Shown: positions 51,215 to 61,175, counted from the first letter of the stretch. The stretch is 64,000 nt of DNA from Chitinophagales bacterium 33-2 (GCA_002050435.1 MWYV01000029.1:1-64000); one strand, 5' to 3'. The notes: generated by a model from the letters alone, not told the origin. Translations and numbers: made by a program.

Positions 51215-51240
51215 AACAAAAAACAGCCCGGAGGCTGTTG
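51215..51240 (-). terminator. rho-independent terminator of the choice-of-anchor gene
   Basis: The minus strand AACAGCC ... GGGCTGTT stem runs into a T run and begins within 5 bp of the stop codon at 51243. Confidence 0.85.
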
Positions 51241-51242
51241 CA

Positions 51243-54200
51243 TTATCTTATCAGGGTTACCGATCCTCTTCGCGCTACTTTGTTACCACGAAAATCCGTT
51301 GCTTCTGCAATCCAGATATAAGTTCCTGTGGACTGTTTCAATCCCCTGATCGTACCATCCCAGCCGCGGTTATAATCTGCTGTAGAGAAGATCAATTCGC
51401 CCCAGCGGTTAAAGACCTTAAAGTAATGGAAAGTTTTCATCCCCACAGGAATGGCCCTCAGCAAATCGTTTTTACCATCACTATTTGGAGTAAACCCGGA
51501 GGGAACATAGATCTCCGGCCCTGCAAACGCGCGGATCACTATCTGGTCGGTTCCTTCACAACCTTCTGCGGTGGTTAGGGTAAGCGTATACGTTATATCA
51601 TAATTGAGTGTGGCAACAGGGTTGGCAATATTGGGATCACTCAATCCTGTTGGTGGCGCCCATACAAAAGAAGTGATGTTGGCGCTACCAAGGTTCACTC
51701 CAATCAATTGCAATGGCTGGCCGATGCCCACTGAAGTATCCCTTCCTGCAAAAGCCTGAATGGAAGCAACGATTCCCACCCTTACTGTATCATATTTTAA
51801 CGATGCACAGCCATTGGCATCGATCACCTGTAGATAATAGTTGGTGGTTTGAGTTGGTTTTACTGAAGGATTGGCAACACCCGGGGTGATCACCGAATTT
51901 GCCGGAAGCCAGTTATAAACCACTCCTCCACTTCCTGCCAGTTCAATGGTGCGCCCTAAACAAATACTGGTATCAGGTCCTGCATTCGCAACAGGTGCCG
52001 GATTTACAAACACGGTGATGGTATCTTTTACAATACAGATGTCCTGGGTGGCAGTTACATAATAGGTTGCTGTACTGACCGGCGAAGCCACAGGATTCTT
52101 AATATTGGTTGCTGAAAGCGAAGGAGCTGCCTGCCAGACGTAAGTTGCCGCATTGCCCTGTGTATTCAATTGAAAACTTGATCCCTCACAAATAGTGGTA
52201 TCATTTCCGGCATTGACAAAAACAGCAATATTCAATGGCACAGTAACCGATTGTGAAGCCGAACATCCTTTGCTGTCTCTGACCACACCGGTCACATTAC
52301 TGTTGGTAACAATAAAATTGTCAGCAGATTGAAAATTGATACCGTCTATAGAGTACTGAAGCATTCCGCTGCCGCCACTTGCATTGAAATAGATCTTTCC
52401 TTCAGAACTGCCATTACACGATTCAGGATCCACCGTAATATTCAATGTCAATGGAGGGTCATTATTAACGGTAACCGTTTTATTTACGGTACAGCCATTT
52501 TCATCCCTTATCCTGATGTCGTGGCTACCGCCAGCAACACCAGTAAATACAGGATTCGAAACATAACTTCCATTGTTGATGGCATAGGTATATGGTGCTC
52601 TTCCGCCGGATCCGGTAATATGTATTTCTCCATTCTGCCCGGTACAGGATGCAGTAACAATATTGTCGGCGATCAATAGATCGGGATAAGCCTGAACGAG
52701 TGTAACCGGAATGGTGGCCGTACAACCGGAATTATCATTTACACCAATGGTATAGGTGCCGGCAGTAAGGTTGTTGAAGGTGGAAGCGTTGCCAAATGCA
52801 CCATTGTTTATATTGTACTGAACACCGCTACCCCATTCCGGCCCGCCTGCTACCTGTATCTGTCCGGTATTGCCATTATTACAGAGAATATCCAATTTTG
52901 AAACAAGTTCAAGTCCCTTCACAATAATTTTTACCGAATCCTGTGCTGTACAATTATTGAGTGTTGCTGTTGCAATGTATGTTTGGGTTGACTGCGCTGT
53001 GAGTACCGGATTGGCAATTGCCGGATTACTTAATCCAATGGCTGGCGTCCATTGAAAATTCGCATAAGTACCGGCAGCAGTCATTTGAACAATATTGTTT
53101 TTACAAACCGCGGTATCGTTTGGCGTAATGTTTAATACATCCACATCACGAATCTGCACTTCAAGGCTGTCGAGGAAGAAATTACTACTTCCAACACAAC
53201 CATTGGAAACGTAGATCTTTAAAACTTCAATTCCTTCTGCCACATTATCAACAATGGGAATGATGGGAATGATTAATACCGAATCGCCTGCAGGTATGCT
53301 AGCAGAAGTAGGGAGCATCTGCACATCCACTCCATTTATAGCAGTCCCACCATAACTCAAAGACAGCGGCTGACTATAAGGAAACTTGCGGCTGCGCACC
53401 ACTTTAAAGGCCCCTTCATGACAACCCTCCACCAGGTAAGGAAATCCATTGATAACAGGATTGGCACTGATCAGTTGTATCGGTGAGGATTTTAAACTCC
53501 TGGCTTCAATAAAAACATTACTGTCATAACCTCCATCCACAACGTCAGCAATAGCTATTTTTAAATGATAGGTCTGACAGGGTTGTACAGCTGCTCTTGC
53601 TGTAAGCACTTTGGTATGTCCATTATGGGTGAATGTAGTGCTCCCTGTATTATCCAGGTAATACTGTGTGAATGGCGAACCTATTCCAACATTGTTGCAG
53701 GTTGCTATATTTCCGCCCGCTGATCCAGGGATACCACTATTAATGGAGTTAATAGCCACAGGTATATTGGTGTTGGGGATCAGGGCAATGTTTTTTGAAC
53801 CGGTAATACCAGGGCCACTGATAAAAAATGCAAAAACATCATTGAAATTCGTACACGTAAACTGTGGATATTCCTCAGAGCTGAAAACATAACGGAAACT
53901 TATGGTATCGCCTTGCGGAACAAAATCAAATTCAAGGATCGTTGCATCATTGGTTACCGCATTATTTAAGAGTGCAGAAAGCTGGGCATCGCCTGGCATG
54001 CCTAAAGAAGTGCTTGCATGATTCAACTGTGTTCCATTCAGCCCGTAAGCTGTTCCCGAAGTGAGTACCCGGCCGGTTGATAAAACAATTCCACTGTCAA
54101 GCCCGACCTGGTTGTTTCCAAAATTTTTAAAAAAACCGGTAGCCTGGGGAGATCCATTAATGGTAATATTACTGATCAGGATGCCATCGCCAACCAGGTA

Positions 54201-54308
54201 TTGCGCCAGTTGCATTCCATTGGTCTGGGGGGTGATCTGTAACTGCGCAAAGGCAACGGATCCAAAACCAAATAACAAGCAACTAAGAATTAGCCTTTTA
54301 AAAAACAT
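51243..54308 (-). CDS. secreted choice-of-anchor L protein with gliding-type C-terminal domain
   Basis: The 1021-residue protein has a signal peptide ending near GSVAFAQ. The N-terminal 250 residues match choice-of-anchor L (LVGDGILISNITINGSPQA, FSSEEYPQFTC, NDVFAFFISGP). The middle consists of several immunoglobulin-like or SprB-type repeats with short Cys pairs. The C-terminal 85 residues form a type B sorting domain (PSGFTPNSDGKND, FNRWGELIFSTADYNRGWDG), the gliding-motility-associated domain exported by the type IX system. It is probably a large surface adhesin. A terminator follows at once. Confidence 0.88.
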   Translation of the reverse strand: MFFKRLILSCLLFGFGSVAFAQLQITPQTNGMQLAQYLVGDGILISNITINGSPQATGFFKNFGNNQVGLDSGIVLSTGRVLTSGTAYGLNGTQLNHASTSLGMPGDAQLSALLNNAVTNDATILEFDFVPQGDTISFRYVFSSEEYPQFTCTNFNDVFAFFISGPGITGSKNIALIPNTNIPVAINSINSGIPGSAGGNIATCNNVGIGSPFTQYYLDNTGSTTFTHNGHTKVLTARAAVQPCQTYHLKIAIADVVDGGYDSNVFIEARSLKSSPIQLISANPVINGFPYLVEGCHEGAFKVVRSRKFPYSQPLSLSYGGTAINGVDVQMLPTSASIPAGDSVLIIPIIPIVDNVAEGIEVLKIYVSNGCVGSSNFFLDSLEVQIRDVDVLNITPNDTAVCKNNIVQMTAAGTYANFQWTPAIGLSNPAIANPVLTAQSTQTYIATATLNNCTAQDSVKIIVKGLELVSKLDILCNNGNTGQIQVAGGPEWGSGVQYNINNGAFGNASTFNNLTAGTYTIGVNDNSGCTATIPVTLVQAYPDLLIADNIVTASCTGQNGEIHITGSGGRAPYTYAINNGSYVSNPVFTGVAGGSHDIRIRDENGCTVNKTVTVNNDPPLTLNITVDPESCNGSSEGKIYFNASGGSGMLQYSIDGINFQSADNFIVTNSNVTGVVRDSKGCSASQSVTVPLNIAVFVNAGNDTTICEGSSFQLNTQGNAATYVWQAAPSLSATNIKNPVASPVSTATYYVTATQDICIVKDTITVFVNPAPVANAGPDTSICLGRTIELAGSGGVVYNWLPANSVITPGVANPSVKPTQTTNYYLQVIDANGCASLKYDTVRVGIVASIQAFAGRDTSVGIGQPLQLIGVNLGSANITSFVWAPPTGLSDPNIANPVATLNYDITYTLTLTTAEGCEGTDQIVIRAFAGPEIYVPSGFTPNSDGKNDLLRAIPVGMKTFHYFKVFNRWGELIFSTADYNRGWDGTIRGLKQSTGTYIWIAEATDFRGNKVARRGSVTLIR

Positions 54309-54484
54309 TTTCCAGCAGTTATAGATGAACGGAAAGACCCTTCCAAGATAAGAAAATTCTCCCGCTCGCTGCTAAAATTCCCCAATGCCCAGATTCAAGT
54401 GATCCTGGTTAAACAAAAAAGAACAGGAACAATAAATCAGGTAAAGACTGCCAGCAATGAAGGCTGGAATGCTTGTTATTTCAT

Positions 54485-54667
54485 TCAATAACTAACATTT
54501 TCCTTTGAATCCTTATCCAGTTCCTCTCCCCTTCGGGTCATAGCTCCCTGCCCAGCAGCATTGGAATTCCTGACCTCGGTTTTTTCTTGTTTTCCCGTTT
54601 TAAGGATTGCTCCTTTTACTGAAGTTTTCTGCTGCTTATTTTTGTCTGTTTCATTTTTTTTTCGCAT
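54485..54667 (-). CDS. small charged hypothetical protein
   Basis: The 60-residue protein is Lys/Glu-rich and probably disordered (MRKKNETDKNKQQKTSVKGA). It has no membrane helix and no recognised family. Its boundaries are ATG 54667 to a TAA at 54485. The strand is the same as the upstream choice-of-anchor gene, but the gap is large, so it may have its own promoter. Coding status rests only on the ORF. Confidence 0.4.
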   Translation of the reverse strand: MRKKNETDKNKQQKTSVKGAILKTGKQEKTEVRNSNAAGQGAMTRRGEELDKDSKENVSY

Positions 54668-54941
54668 ATAATGTATTTACCATCCGTGTACAAAGTTGAA
54701 ACCAAAATTTACATTGCGAAACCTCCATTTTGCCAAGGTAAGGCTACATAGGGTTCTACTGATCCATCTGCTGATACTCCGATAGCTACTTCATAGTGGT
54801 TGTTTTCAAGATCTGAAGGTTACATGATGCTGGTGGCAGGGCAACCATAAGTTTTTTTATATATTTTTCAAAAGTTTGCTTCAATTTGAGCCCACTTTTG
54901 CCAATAGTATTCAGAAATATTTTAGCTCTGCACCCAACGCC

Positions 54942-54949
54942 TATCTTTG
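54942..54949 (+). promoter_or_regulatory. candidate -7 box adjacent to the carboxylase start
   Basis: TATCTTTG matches TAnnTTTG and ends 5 bp before the ATG at 54955. If used, the transcript would start at or next to the start codon. Confidence 0.35.
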
Positions 54950-54954
54950 CCGCC

Positions 54955-56586
54955 ATGAGTACATCCCAAATGAATCCGGGCAATTCCTCCATGCAGGGTT
55001 TAGTAGAAAAAACTAACACCCACCTGAAGAAAATTTATGAAGGTGGTGGTAAAAAATCAATTGATAAACAAAAAGAAAAAAACAAACTGATTCCAAGGGA
55101 AAGGATAGACTATCTAATAGATAAGGACTCGAATTTTGTTGAATTGGGTGCTTTTGCTGGTTTTGGGATGTATGAGGAACAGGGTGGATGTCCGGCAGGA
55201 GGAACAGTGGCAGGGCTTGGATATATTAAAGGAAGACAATGCATGATCGTTGCAAACGATCAAACAGTAAAAGCAGGGGCATGGTTCCCGATCACGGGAA
55301 AGAAAAATCTGCGTATGCAGGAGATCGCGTTACAAAATCATTTACCCATCATTTACCTGGTAGATAGTGCAGGAGTTTACCTCCCAATGCAGGATGAGAT
55401 TTTTCCGGACAAGGAACATTTTGGAAGGATCTTCTATAACAATGCGCAAATGAGCGCAAAAGGCATCATTCAAATTGCCGCTGTTATGGGTGCATGTGTT
55501 GCCGGTGGTGCTTACCTGCCGATCATGAGTGATGAAACACTGATGGTGGAAAAAGCAGGATCAATCTTTCTTGCAGGCCCTTACCTTGTTAAAGCCGCCA
55601 TTGGGGAAGATATAGATACAGAAACTTTGGGCGGTGCAATTACCCATACAGAAATATCGGGCATTGCAGATTATAAATTTGAAACGGAATATGACTGCCT
55701 CGACCAGGTGAGAAGACTGGTAGATAAATTTGGCGAAAAAGAAAAAGCCGGATTTGACCGCATCAAATCAAAAAAACCCTTAAAGGATCCGTCGGAATTG
55801 TACACGGTATTTCCAGCAGACCGCACCAAGCCATACGACATGCTGGAGATCATTGAACGCATCGTTGATGGCGGAACATTTGACCAGTATAAAGAAGATT
55901 ATGGCAAAACTATTTTATGTGGCTATGGCCGTGTTGACGGATGGGCCGTGGGTATTGTTGCCAACCAGCGCAAGATCGTAAAAAGTAAGAAAGGTGAAAT
56001 GCAGATGGGAGGCGTAATCTATAACGACAGCGCCGATAAAGCCGCCCGTTTTATCCTTAATTGTAACCAGAAAAAAATTCCACTCCTTTTTTTGCAGGAT
56101 GTAACGGGATTTATGGTGGGAAGCCGCAGCGAACATTCCGGCATTATTAAAGACGGTGCTAAAATGGTGAATGCAGTAGCCAATTCTATCGTTCCCAAGA
56201 TCACAATCGTTTTAGGTAATTCTTATGGAGCAGGCAATTATGCCATGTGTGGTAAAGCTTATGATCCAAGATTTATTTTCGCATGGCCCTCGGCGAAAAT
56301 CGCTGTGATGGGTGGTGAACAGGCCGCAAAAACCTTATTACAAATTCAGGTTGCAGCACTCAAATCAAAAGGTGAAGTGATCACTCCTGAAGATGAAAAT
56401 AAATTATTAAACGAGATCAAAGGAAAGTACGAAACCCAGGCCTCACCGTATTATGCAGCGGCCAGGTTATGGGTTGATGATATCATTGATCCGCTGGATA
56501 CGCGGAAGATCATTTCCGAATGTTTGCATGCGACCAATCACAGCCCGATCAAAGAACAGATGAAAGTGGGTGTATTCCAGGTTTAA
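54955..56586 (+). CDS. acyl-CoA carboxylase, carboxyltransferase (beta) subunit
   Basis: The 543-residue protein (ATG 54955; a longer frame to 54886 lacks family resemblance) carries the two crotonase-like carboxyltransferase halves. Visible motifs include PRERIDYLIDKDSNFVELG, GGTVAGLGYIKGRQ, SAGVYLPMQDE, GAYLPIMSDE, and in the second half DVTGFMVGSRSE and GNSYGAGNYAMCGKAYDPRF. It transfers carboxylate from biotin to an acyl-CoA, as in propionyl- or methylcrotonyl-CoA carboxylase. No biotin carboxylase gene is adjacent, so the exact substrate is open; methylcrotonyl-CoA carboxylase is a strong candidate. Confidence 0.92.
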   Translation: MSTSQMNPGNSSMQGLVEKTNTHLKKIYEGGGKKSIDKQKEKNKLIPRERIDYLIDKDSNFVELGAFAGFGMYEEQGGCPAGGTVAGLGYIKGRQCMIVANDQTVKAGAWFPITGKKNLRMQEIALQNHLPIIYLVDSAGVYLPMQDEIFPDKEHFGRIFYNNAQMSAKGIIQIAAVMGACVAGGAYLPIMSDETLMVEKAGSIFLAGPYLVKAAIGEDIDTETLGGAITHTEISGIADYKFETEYDCLDQVRRLVDKFGEKEKAGFDRIKSKKPLKDPSELYTVFPADRTKPYDMLEIIERIVDGGTFDQYKEDYGKTILCGYGRVDGWAVGIVANQRKIVKSKKGEMQMGGVIYNDSADKAARFILNCNQKKIPLLFLQDVTGFMVGSRSEHSGIIKDGAKMVNAVANSIVPKITIVLGNSYGAGNYAMCGKAYDPRFIFAWPSAKIAVMGGEQAAKTLLQIQVAALKSKGEVITPEDENKLLNEIKGKYETQASPYYAAARLWVDDIIDPLDTRKIISECLHATNHSPIKEQMKVGVFQV

Positions 56587-56664
56587 TGCCATTGCCCAAA
56601 TCAAATTGTTTATTTACCAACTGTTTTTAATCAATGATTGTTTCTTTCATTTTAATTCCACGGC

Positions 56665-57129
56665 ATGGCCACTGAGGTTGTTATGTATACTGATGGCGCT
56701 TCGCGCGGCAATCCAGGTCGCGGTGGTTATGGCGTTGTGTTGTTAAGTGGATCCAGAAAACTTGAACTTGCAGAAGGATTTCAGCTTACCACAAATAACA
56801 GGATGGAACTGATGGCTGTCATTGCCGGACTGCAAGCAATGAAAAAAACCGGCTTGCACATTACAGTTTATTCAGACAGTCAGTACGTGGTAAAGGCAAT
56901 TAAAGAAGGATGGCTGAAAAAATGGATGGCTTCCAATTTTGCTAAAGGCATTAAGAATAAAGATCTCTGGATGCGTTTTCATGAACTATACCAGCAGCAC
57001 CAGATGAAATTTATATGGGTGAAGGGACATGCAGAAAACATGTACAACAACCGTTGTGATGAACTGGCTACTATGGCTGCGGATGGCGGCCACCTGAAAA
57101 TTGATGTGGGTTATGTCCCGGGAGTTTGA
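56665..57129 (+). CDS. rnhA: ribonuclease HI
   Basis: The enzyme cuts the RNA strand of RNA-DNA hybrids. The 154-residue protein starts with YTDGASRGNPGRGG, then has NNRMELMAVIAGL, YSDSQYVVKAI and a late NNRCDELAT. These carry the four acidic residues of the DEDD active site. Length and spacing are normal. The carboxylase gene ends 78 bp upstream on the same strand. Confidence 0.96.
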   Translation: MATEVVMYTDGASRGNPGRGGYGVVLLSGSRKLELAEGFQLTTNNRMELMAVIAGLQAMKKTGLHITVYSDSQYVVKAIKEGWLKKWMASNFAKGIKNKDLWMRFHELYQQHQMKFIWVKGHAENMYNNRCDELATMAADGGHLKIDVGYVPGV

Positions 57130-57210
57130 TGACTTTTACCCTAAACCACTGCCCGGATCTGTAATAAGTACTATTTTATGCTGATGATAAAAAGGATCCC
57201 CTTCAACAAC

Positions 57211-57297
57211 CCTAAAAAATTCAACAACCCTCCTTCGCTTTGCTTCGGCGGGCAGGCATTCAACAATTTTCAACAATATTCAACAATATTCAAATAC
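57211..57297 (-). repeat. composite TTCAAC-array plus GGCAGGC element
   Basis: Tandem TTCAACAATA/TTCAACAATT copies flank CCTTCGCTTTGCTTCGGCGG followed by GCAGGC. The whole is the reverse complement, with small changes, of the element at 9923-9993. Confidence 0.6.
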
Positions 57298-57305
57298 TCA
57301 GGAAT

Positions 57306-57899
57306 TCAAGCAATCCCACGCCTAACACCCAGTCGGGAACTCAACAAAGCATAAGATCCGAAAAGCAGCCCGCAGAAGAAAAGATCGCCCAGAAAAAGAT
57401 TACCATAAAAACCATTCACCAATCCATAATCCCTGAAAAAAGCCAATCCATCTGCATAACACATCATCAGTCCTTCAAAAGTTTTAGGTCTGACAAAACC
57501 ACCGCCGCCTACCCATACCGCAAAATTGGAAGTTAAAAAAAACAGGATGGATCCACTCATTGAAAAAGCAGCGACCCTTAAAACAGAGATCTTTCTGAGC
57601 AGGAACCCAAAAAAAGTCAATCCGCAAATCAGAATATAATTCAGCCATTGCCCTTCGTAAAATCCGGGAATCGTGGACATTCCATTCAGAAATAAGAAAT
57701 GATAAAATACATCACTTAGTAACATACTCACCAGGGGAAGGATCACCGCCCATTTTTTATCTTTGATCACCGCTCCGGCTAAAAGCGCCATCGCTATTTG
57801 AGGCGTAAAACCATAAGGGCGTTCAGGCCAGGCACGATATAAAGAAGCAGCCAGGATCAGCAATCCGAAAGCGAGCAGCAGCGATTTATTCAATTTCAT
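57306..57899 (-). CDS. DUF6580-family membrane protein
   Basis: The 197-residue protein has about six predicted membrane helices and no catalytic motif. The pattern (RPYGFTPQIAMALLAGAVI, LPLVSMLLSDVFYHFLF, FFLTSNFAVWVG, FFRDYGLVNGFYGNLFLGD) fits the DUF6580 family, which resembles substrate-binding S components of ECF transporters. The substrate is unknown; I saw no riboswitch upstream. It ends in the repeat shared with 9.9 kb. Confidence 0.8.
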   Translation of the reverse strand: MKLNKSLLLAFGLLILAASLYRAWPERPYGFTPQIAMALLAGAVIKDKKWAVILPLVSMLLSDVFYHFLFLNGMSTIPGFYEGQWLNYILICGLTFFGFLLRKISVLRVAAFSMSGSILFFLTSNFAVWVGGGGFVRPKTFEGLMMCYADGLAFFRDYGLVNGFYGNLFLGDLFFCGLLFGSYALLSSRLGVRRGIA

Positions 57900-57955
57900 T
57901 CCAATTGTTTTAACGGGGCAAAAATAAAGGAACTGTCTTATTCGGATGAAGATTT

Positions 57956-59146
57956 TTACACCGGGGGAATACAGGCCCTGAAAAGACTGGCAGGTGCTCC
58001 TGTAGCCAGGTGAACCTCAGATGGCGTGGATATATAAAGCGCTTCTCCCTTTTTAAGTTGAATAGTATGCGCTTCCGAACGGATTTCAAGATTCCCCTTT
58101 TCCAACCACCAGATCTCACCCGCCGAAGCATTTACCTGTGATGGGTTTTGGTTAAGCAAATAGTGATGGAGTTCAAATTCATCAACTGCGGGTGCAAAAA
58201 TTTTGCGGGCCGTATCTTCAGCCTGCATTATTTCAGGGTTTACGGCTTCAAATTTTGTATGAAGCAATAATTCTTCCACATCGATATGCTTTTCCGTTAA
58301 ACCTGCCCTTAGTACATTATCTGAATTGGCCATGATCTCTACGTTTTGACCTTCGAGATAGGCATGTGGGAGACCATGGGTTTGAAAAATGCCCTGTCCT
58401 TCCACCAGCTTCACCAGGTTAAAGAGATAAATGGAAAAAATACCACGGTCGAACCTACCTTCTTTACAAAATTCCGTAACAGCCTTTGCTGCCCAGAAAT
58501 CTTCAGTTTCTTTTGACAACCTGTTTTCTTTGTAGAGAGGCAGAATCCGCTCTGCAAGTGGTAATAAAATGGCATCCACTTTTTCCTGCGGCATCCGCAT
58601 CACCTCTTCATACAATGCCCGGTAACTGATGCGGAAGGGTTGTTCCAGAATTGAAAGTTCCGGAACTTTTTGAAAGATATTTCTAATACCTTCTTCATTT
58701 TTAAAGCCGTGCAAAAGATAGAAATCTCCAAGGGCCACCATAAGTTCAGGCTTATGATTTCTGTCTTTATAATTGCGCTCCGGCGCTTGAATTGAAATGC
58801 CTTTTGCTGTTTCTTTTTCAAAACCCTTTATCGCTCCTTTCTTGTCAGGATGAACCTGTATGGAAAGCATTTGCCTTACATCCAGCACTTTTAAAAGGAA
58901 GGGGAATCTTTCATCTTTACTTATCGTTTTTTCACTGTTTAAAAGCGGTTTTTCACCAAGGAAACTAAATAGATCTTTTTCACCTTCGATCAGTGAGGGA
59001 TGGATGGGATGTGCCCCCAGCCAGTATTCCGCAAAAGGTTTTCCTGAAGGATTATTCATGCCCAAAACCAAAGGAAGAAATTGATATCCGCCCCATGCAT
59101 AATGTTGTACAACGCCTCTGAGTTTAAAAAATGGCTTCAACCGCAA
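57956..59146 (-). CDS. manA: class I mannose-6-phosphate isomerase
   Basis: The enzyme interconverts fructose-6-phosphate and mannose-6-phosphate, feeding GDP-mannose synthesis. The 396-residue protein starts with FKLRGVVQHYAWGGYQF and has AEYWLGAHP, the zinc-site segment LSIQVHPDKKGA, RNYKDRNHKPELMVAL and HAYLEGQNVEIMANSDNVLR. The C-terminal cupin region is complete. Only 16 bp separate its ATG from the divergent yraN start. Confidence 0.93.
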   Translation of the reverse strand: MRLKPFFKLRGVVQHYAWGGYQFLPLVLGMNNPSGKPFAEYWLGAHPIHPSLIEGEKDLFSFLGEKPLLNSEKTISKDERFPFLLKVLDVRQMLSIQVHPDKKGAIKGFEKETAKGISIQAPERNYKDRNHKPELMVALGDFYLLHGFKNEEGIRNIFQKVPELSILEQPFRISYRALYEEVMRMPQEKVDAILLPLAERILPLYKENRLSKETEDFWAAKAVTEFCKEGRFDRGIFSIYLFNLVKLVEGQGIFQTHGLPHAYLEGQNVEIMANSDNVLRAGLTEKHIDVEELLLHTKFEAVNPEIMQAEDTARKIFAPAVDEFELHHYLLNQNPSQVNASAGEIWWLEKGNLEIRSEAHTIQLKKGEALYISTPSEVHLATGAPASLFRACIPPV

Positions 59147-59162
59147 TAATTTTTTTAAAGAT

Positions 59163-59519
59163 ATGGCAGGTCATAATGAATTAGGACAGATGGGTGAAGA
59201 ACTGGCCGCTGCCTATTACCAGCAGCGCAAGCATGAGATCATTGAACAAAACTGGAGAAACGGCCATCTTGAACTGGATCTCGTAACACTTCATAACGGT
59301 GTACTCCATTTTGTAGAAGTGAAGACAAGGTCTGGAAAGCAATTCGGTTACCCGGAAATGGGTGTAACAAAAACAAAATTCAGGCATCTTGCCGGAGCCG
59401 CGGCATCTTACCTGAGAATGCATGGCCAATACAAAAGAGTGCAGTTTGATATTTTGTCGATCAATATAAATGGAGAAAAGAAAGAATATTTCCTGATTGA
59501 AGATGTTTTTTTTAATTGA
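59163..59519 (+). CDS. yraN: YraN-family (UPF0102) nuclease-like protein
   Basis: The 118-residue protein has the restriction-endonuclease-like fold of the UPF0102 family. It starts LGQMGEELAAAYYQQRKHEI and contains GHLELDLVTLHNG and HFVEVKTRSG, the catalytic Asp/Glu-x-Lys pattern. Its activity is poorly known; a role in DNA repair or uptake is suspected. It diverges from manA. Confidence 0.88.
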   Translation: MAGHNELGQMGEELAAAYYQQRKHEIIEQNWRNGHLELDLVTLHNGVLHFVEVKTRSGKQFGYPEMGVTKTKFRHLAGAAASYLRMHGQYKRVQFDILSININGEKKEYFLIEDVFFN

Positions 59520-59606
59520 ACGCAGTGTTTGGAAAATAAATTTTACTCCATTTAAATGATGTTGAAAGGGAAGGCCCATGTGCTGGCTGCTTTCCCTAAC
59601 AAACCC

Positions 59607-59614
59607 TATTTTTG
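59607..59614 (+). promoter_or_regulatory. candidate -7 box at the lipoprotein start
   Basis: TATTTTTG matches TAnnTTTG and lies 4 bp before ATG 59619, another candidate for a very short leader. Confidence 0.35.
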
Positions 59615-59618
59615 TTTT

Positions 59619-60260
59619 ATGAGAATCATTTACCTACTCGCAGCTGCCATGATGTTCTTTACTTCCTGCAACAACAGCGGTTCCGGACAGACTTTCTGTG
59701 ATACCACCTGCAGAAAAGACTCCTTTCATTTCAGAGCCAATAACCAGTTGAATTCAATTGTAAGTATTGGGGTGAAAGACTGCATTGCTGATACCCTGAT
59801 GTGGACGCATAACCGCATGGATTTCAGCAACCAGATGGCCATGAAAGACCTTGCTAAGCAGGATGTACGTTTAAATGAACAATTCATCAGCTGCGTGATA
59901 CAGGATACGGTACAGGCCTGGTTAACATTTAATGATTGTGTTTCTGGCCGGGGGTTTTTATTCAAGCTTCCTTTTGGAAAAAAATCAGGCATCTCACAAA
60001 TCACAGGCGCTATAAACGATTTCGATCCTAAATTTTCAGTTGAAGAAAAACTGCGTGCCTACACCGACAGGGGTTCCATCTTTGTGATCAACATAGAAAC
60101 CGGTGCCCAGGAAATGATGACTTTCAAAGAGCAGTATGATATTGATTTTAATAAAATTCATGAGGTGGTGGATTCTGTAAACATCACTTCAAAAAGAATC
60201 TATGTAAAACTGTTGAATGGAGGTAAAGAAGTGCCGCTGGAAAAAAACATCAATCTTTAA
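59619..60260 (+). CDS. lipoprotein of unknown function
   Basis: The 213-residue protein (ATG 59619, MRIIYLLAAAMMFFTSCNNS) has a classic lipoprotein signal with Cys at 17. The frame can be extended to 59556 but the extension has no signal character. The mature part has no recognised domain; segments such as LFKLPFGKKSGISQITGAIN look like mixed alpha/beta. It lies 12 bp before xerD and may be co-transcribed. Confidence 0.75.
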   Translation: MRIIYLLAAAMMFFTSCNNSGSGQTFCDTTCRKDSFHFRANNQLNSIVSIGVKDCIADTLMWTHNRMDFSNQMAMKDLAKQDVRLNEQFISCVIQDTVQAWLTFNDCVSGRGFLFKLPFGKKSGISQITGAINDFDPKFSVEEKLRAYTDRGSIFVINIETGAQEMMTFKEQYDIDFNKIHEVVDSVNITSKRIYVKLLNGGKEVPLEKNINL

Positions 60261-60272
60261 TCCACCTCCATT

Positions 60273-61175
60273 TTGTGGGAACCATATAAAAAAGGTTTTA
60301 AAGCTTACCTGCAGCTGGAGCGCTCCTTATCAGGGAATTCCATTGAAGCATACCTTGCCGACCTTGAAAAACTAACCACGTTTTTACTGGCGAATGATCT
60401 TAAAAAATCACCTGCTGACCTGACCATTAAAGACCTTCAGCAGTTTGTTCAATGGATCGTGGAACTTGGCATGACGCAAAGCTCCCAGGCCAGGATCATC
60501 TCCGGCATCCGAACTTTTTATAAATACTGCCTGCTGGAAGATATCAGTGCCGCAGACCCCACCACTTTACTGGAAGCACCAAAATTAAAAAGACAGTTAC
60601 CAGACGTACTTAGTTTCGATGAGATTGAATCCATTATTGAACAGGCTGATCTCAGTACACCAGAAGGCACAAGAAATAAAGCCATTCTGGAAACGCTGTA
60701 CAGTTGCGGGCTGCGTGTTAGTGAACTGGTAACACTAAAGCTGTCGCAATTATTTTTTGATGTAGGATTTATTCGTGTCATCGGTAAAGGCAATAAAGAA
60801 AGACTGGTGCCGATTGGCAGCAGCGCCATTAAGTATCTGTCCATTTACATCAATTCAACAAGGAATCACCAGGAGATTGTCAGGGGTGAAGAAGACATTG
60901 TTTTTCTGAACCGCCGTGGAAAAGGATTGTCAAGGGTTATGATCTTTCTTATCATCAAAGACCTGGCTGCAAAAGCAGGAATAGAAAAAAACATTTCTCC
61001 CCATACTTTTCGTCATTCTTTCGCCACACATCTTGTTGAAGGAGGTGCAGACCTCCGCGCAGTACAGGAAATGCTTGGCCATGAAAGCATTACCACCACG
61101 GAAATCTATACCCATCTTGACCGGGAGTTTTTAAGAAAAACACTGGAACAGTTTCACCCTGGTTTCAAAAAATGA
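60273..61175 (+). CDS. xerD: tyrosine recombinase XerD
   Basis: XerD resolves chromosome dimers at dif. The 300-residue protein has the SAM-like DNA-binding region (about 1-90) and the catalytic domain with SCGLRVSELVTL, GKGNKERLVPIG, HTFRHSFATHL and GHESITTTEIYTHL, including the Arg-His-Arg-Tyr residues. The likely start is TTG at 60273 because no ATG precedes this N-terminus (WEPYKKGFKAYLQLERSLSG is family-like from its first residues). It is complete. Confidence 0.95.
   Translation: MWEPYKKGFKAYLQLERSLSGNSIEAYLADLEKLTTFLLANDLKKSPADLTIKDLQQFVQWIVELGMTQSSQARIISGIRTFYKYCLLEDISAADPTTLLEAPKLKRQLPDVLSFDEIESIIEQADLSTPEGTRNKAILETLYSCGLRVSELVTLKLSQLFFDVGFIRVIGKGNKERLVPIGSSAIKYLSIYINSTRNHQEIVRGEEDIVFLNRRGKGLSRVMIFLIIKDLAAKAGIEKNISPHTFRHSFATHLVEGGADLRAVQEMLGHESITTTEIYTHLDREFLRKTLEQFHPGFKK

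Noticed and set aside
60273-61175. Tyrosine recombinase as a sign of an integrated element
   Set aside because: It is full-length housekeeping XerD with ordinary neighbours and no flanking repeats.
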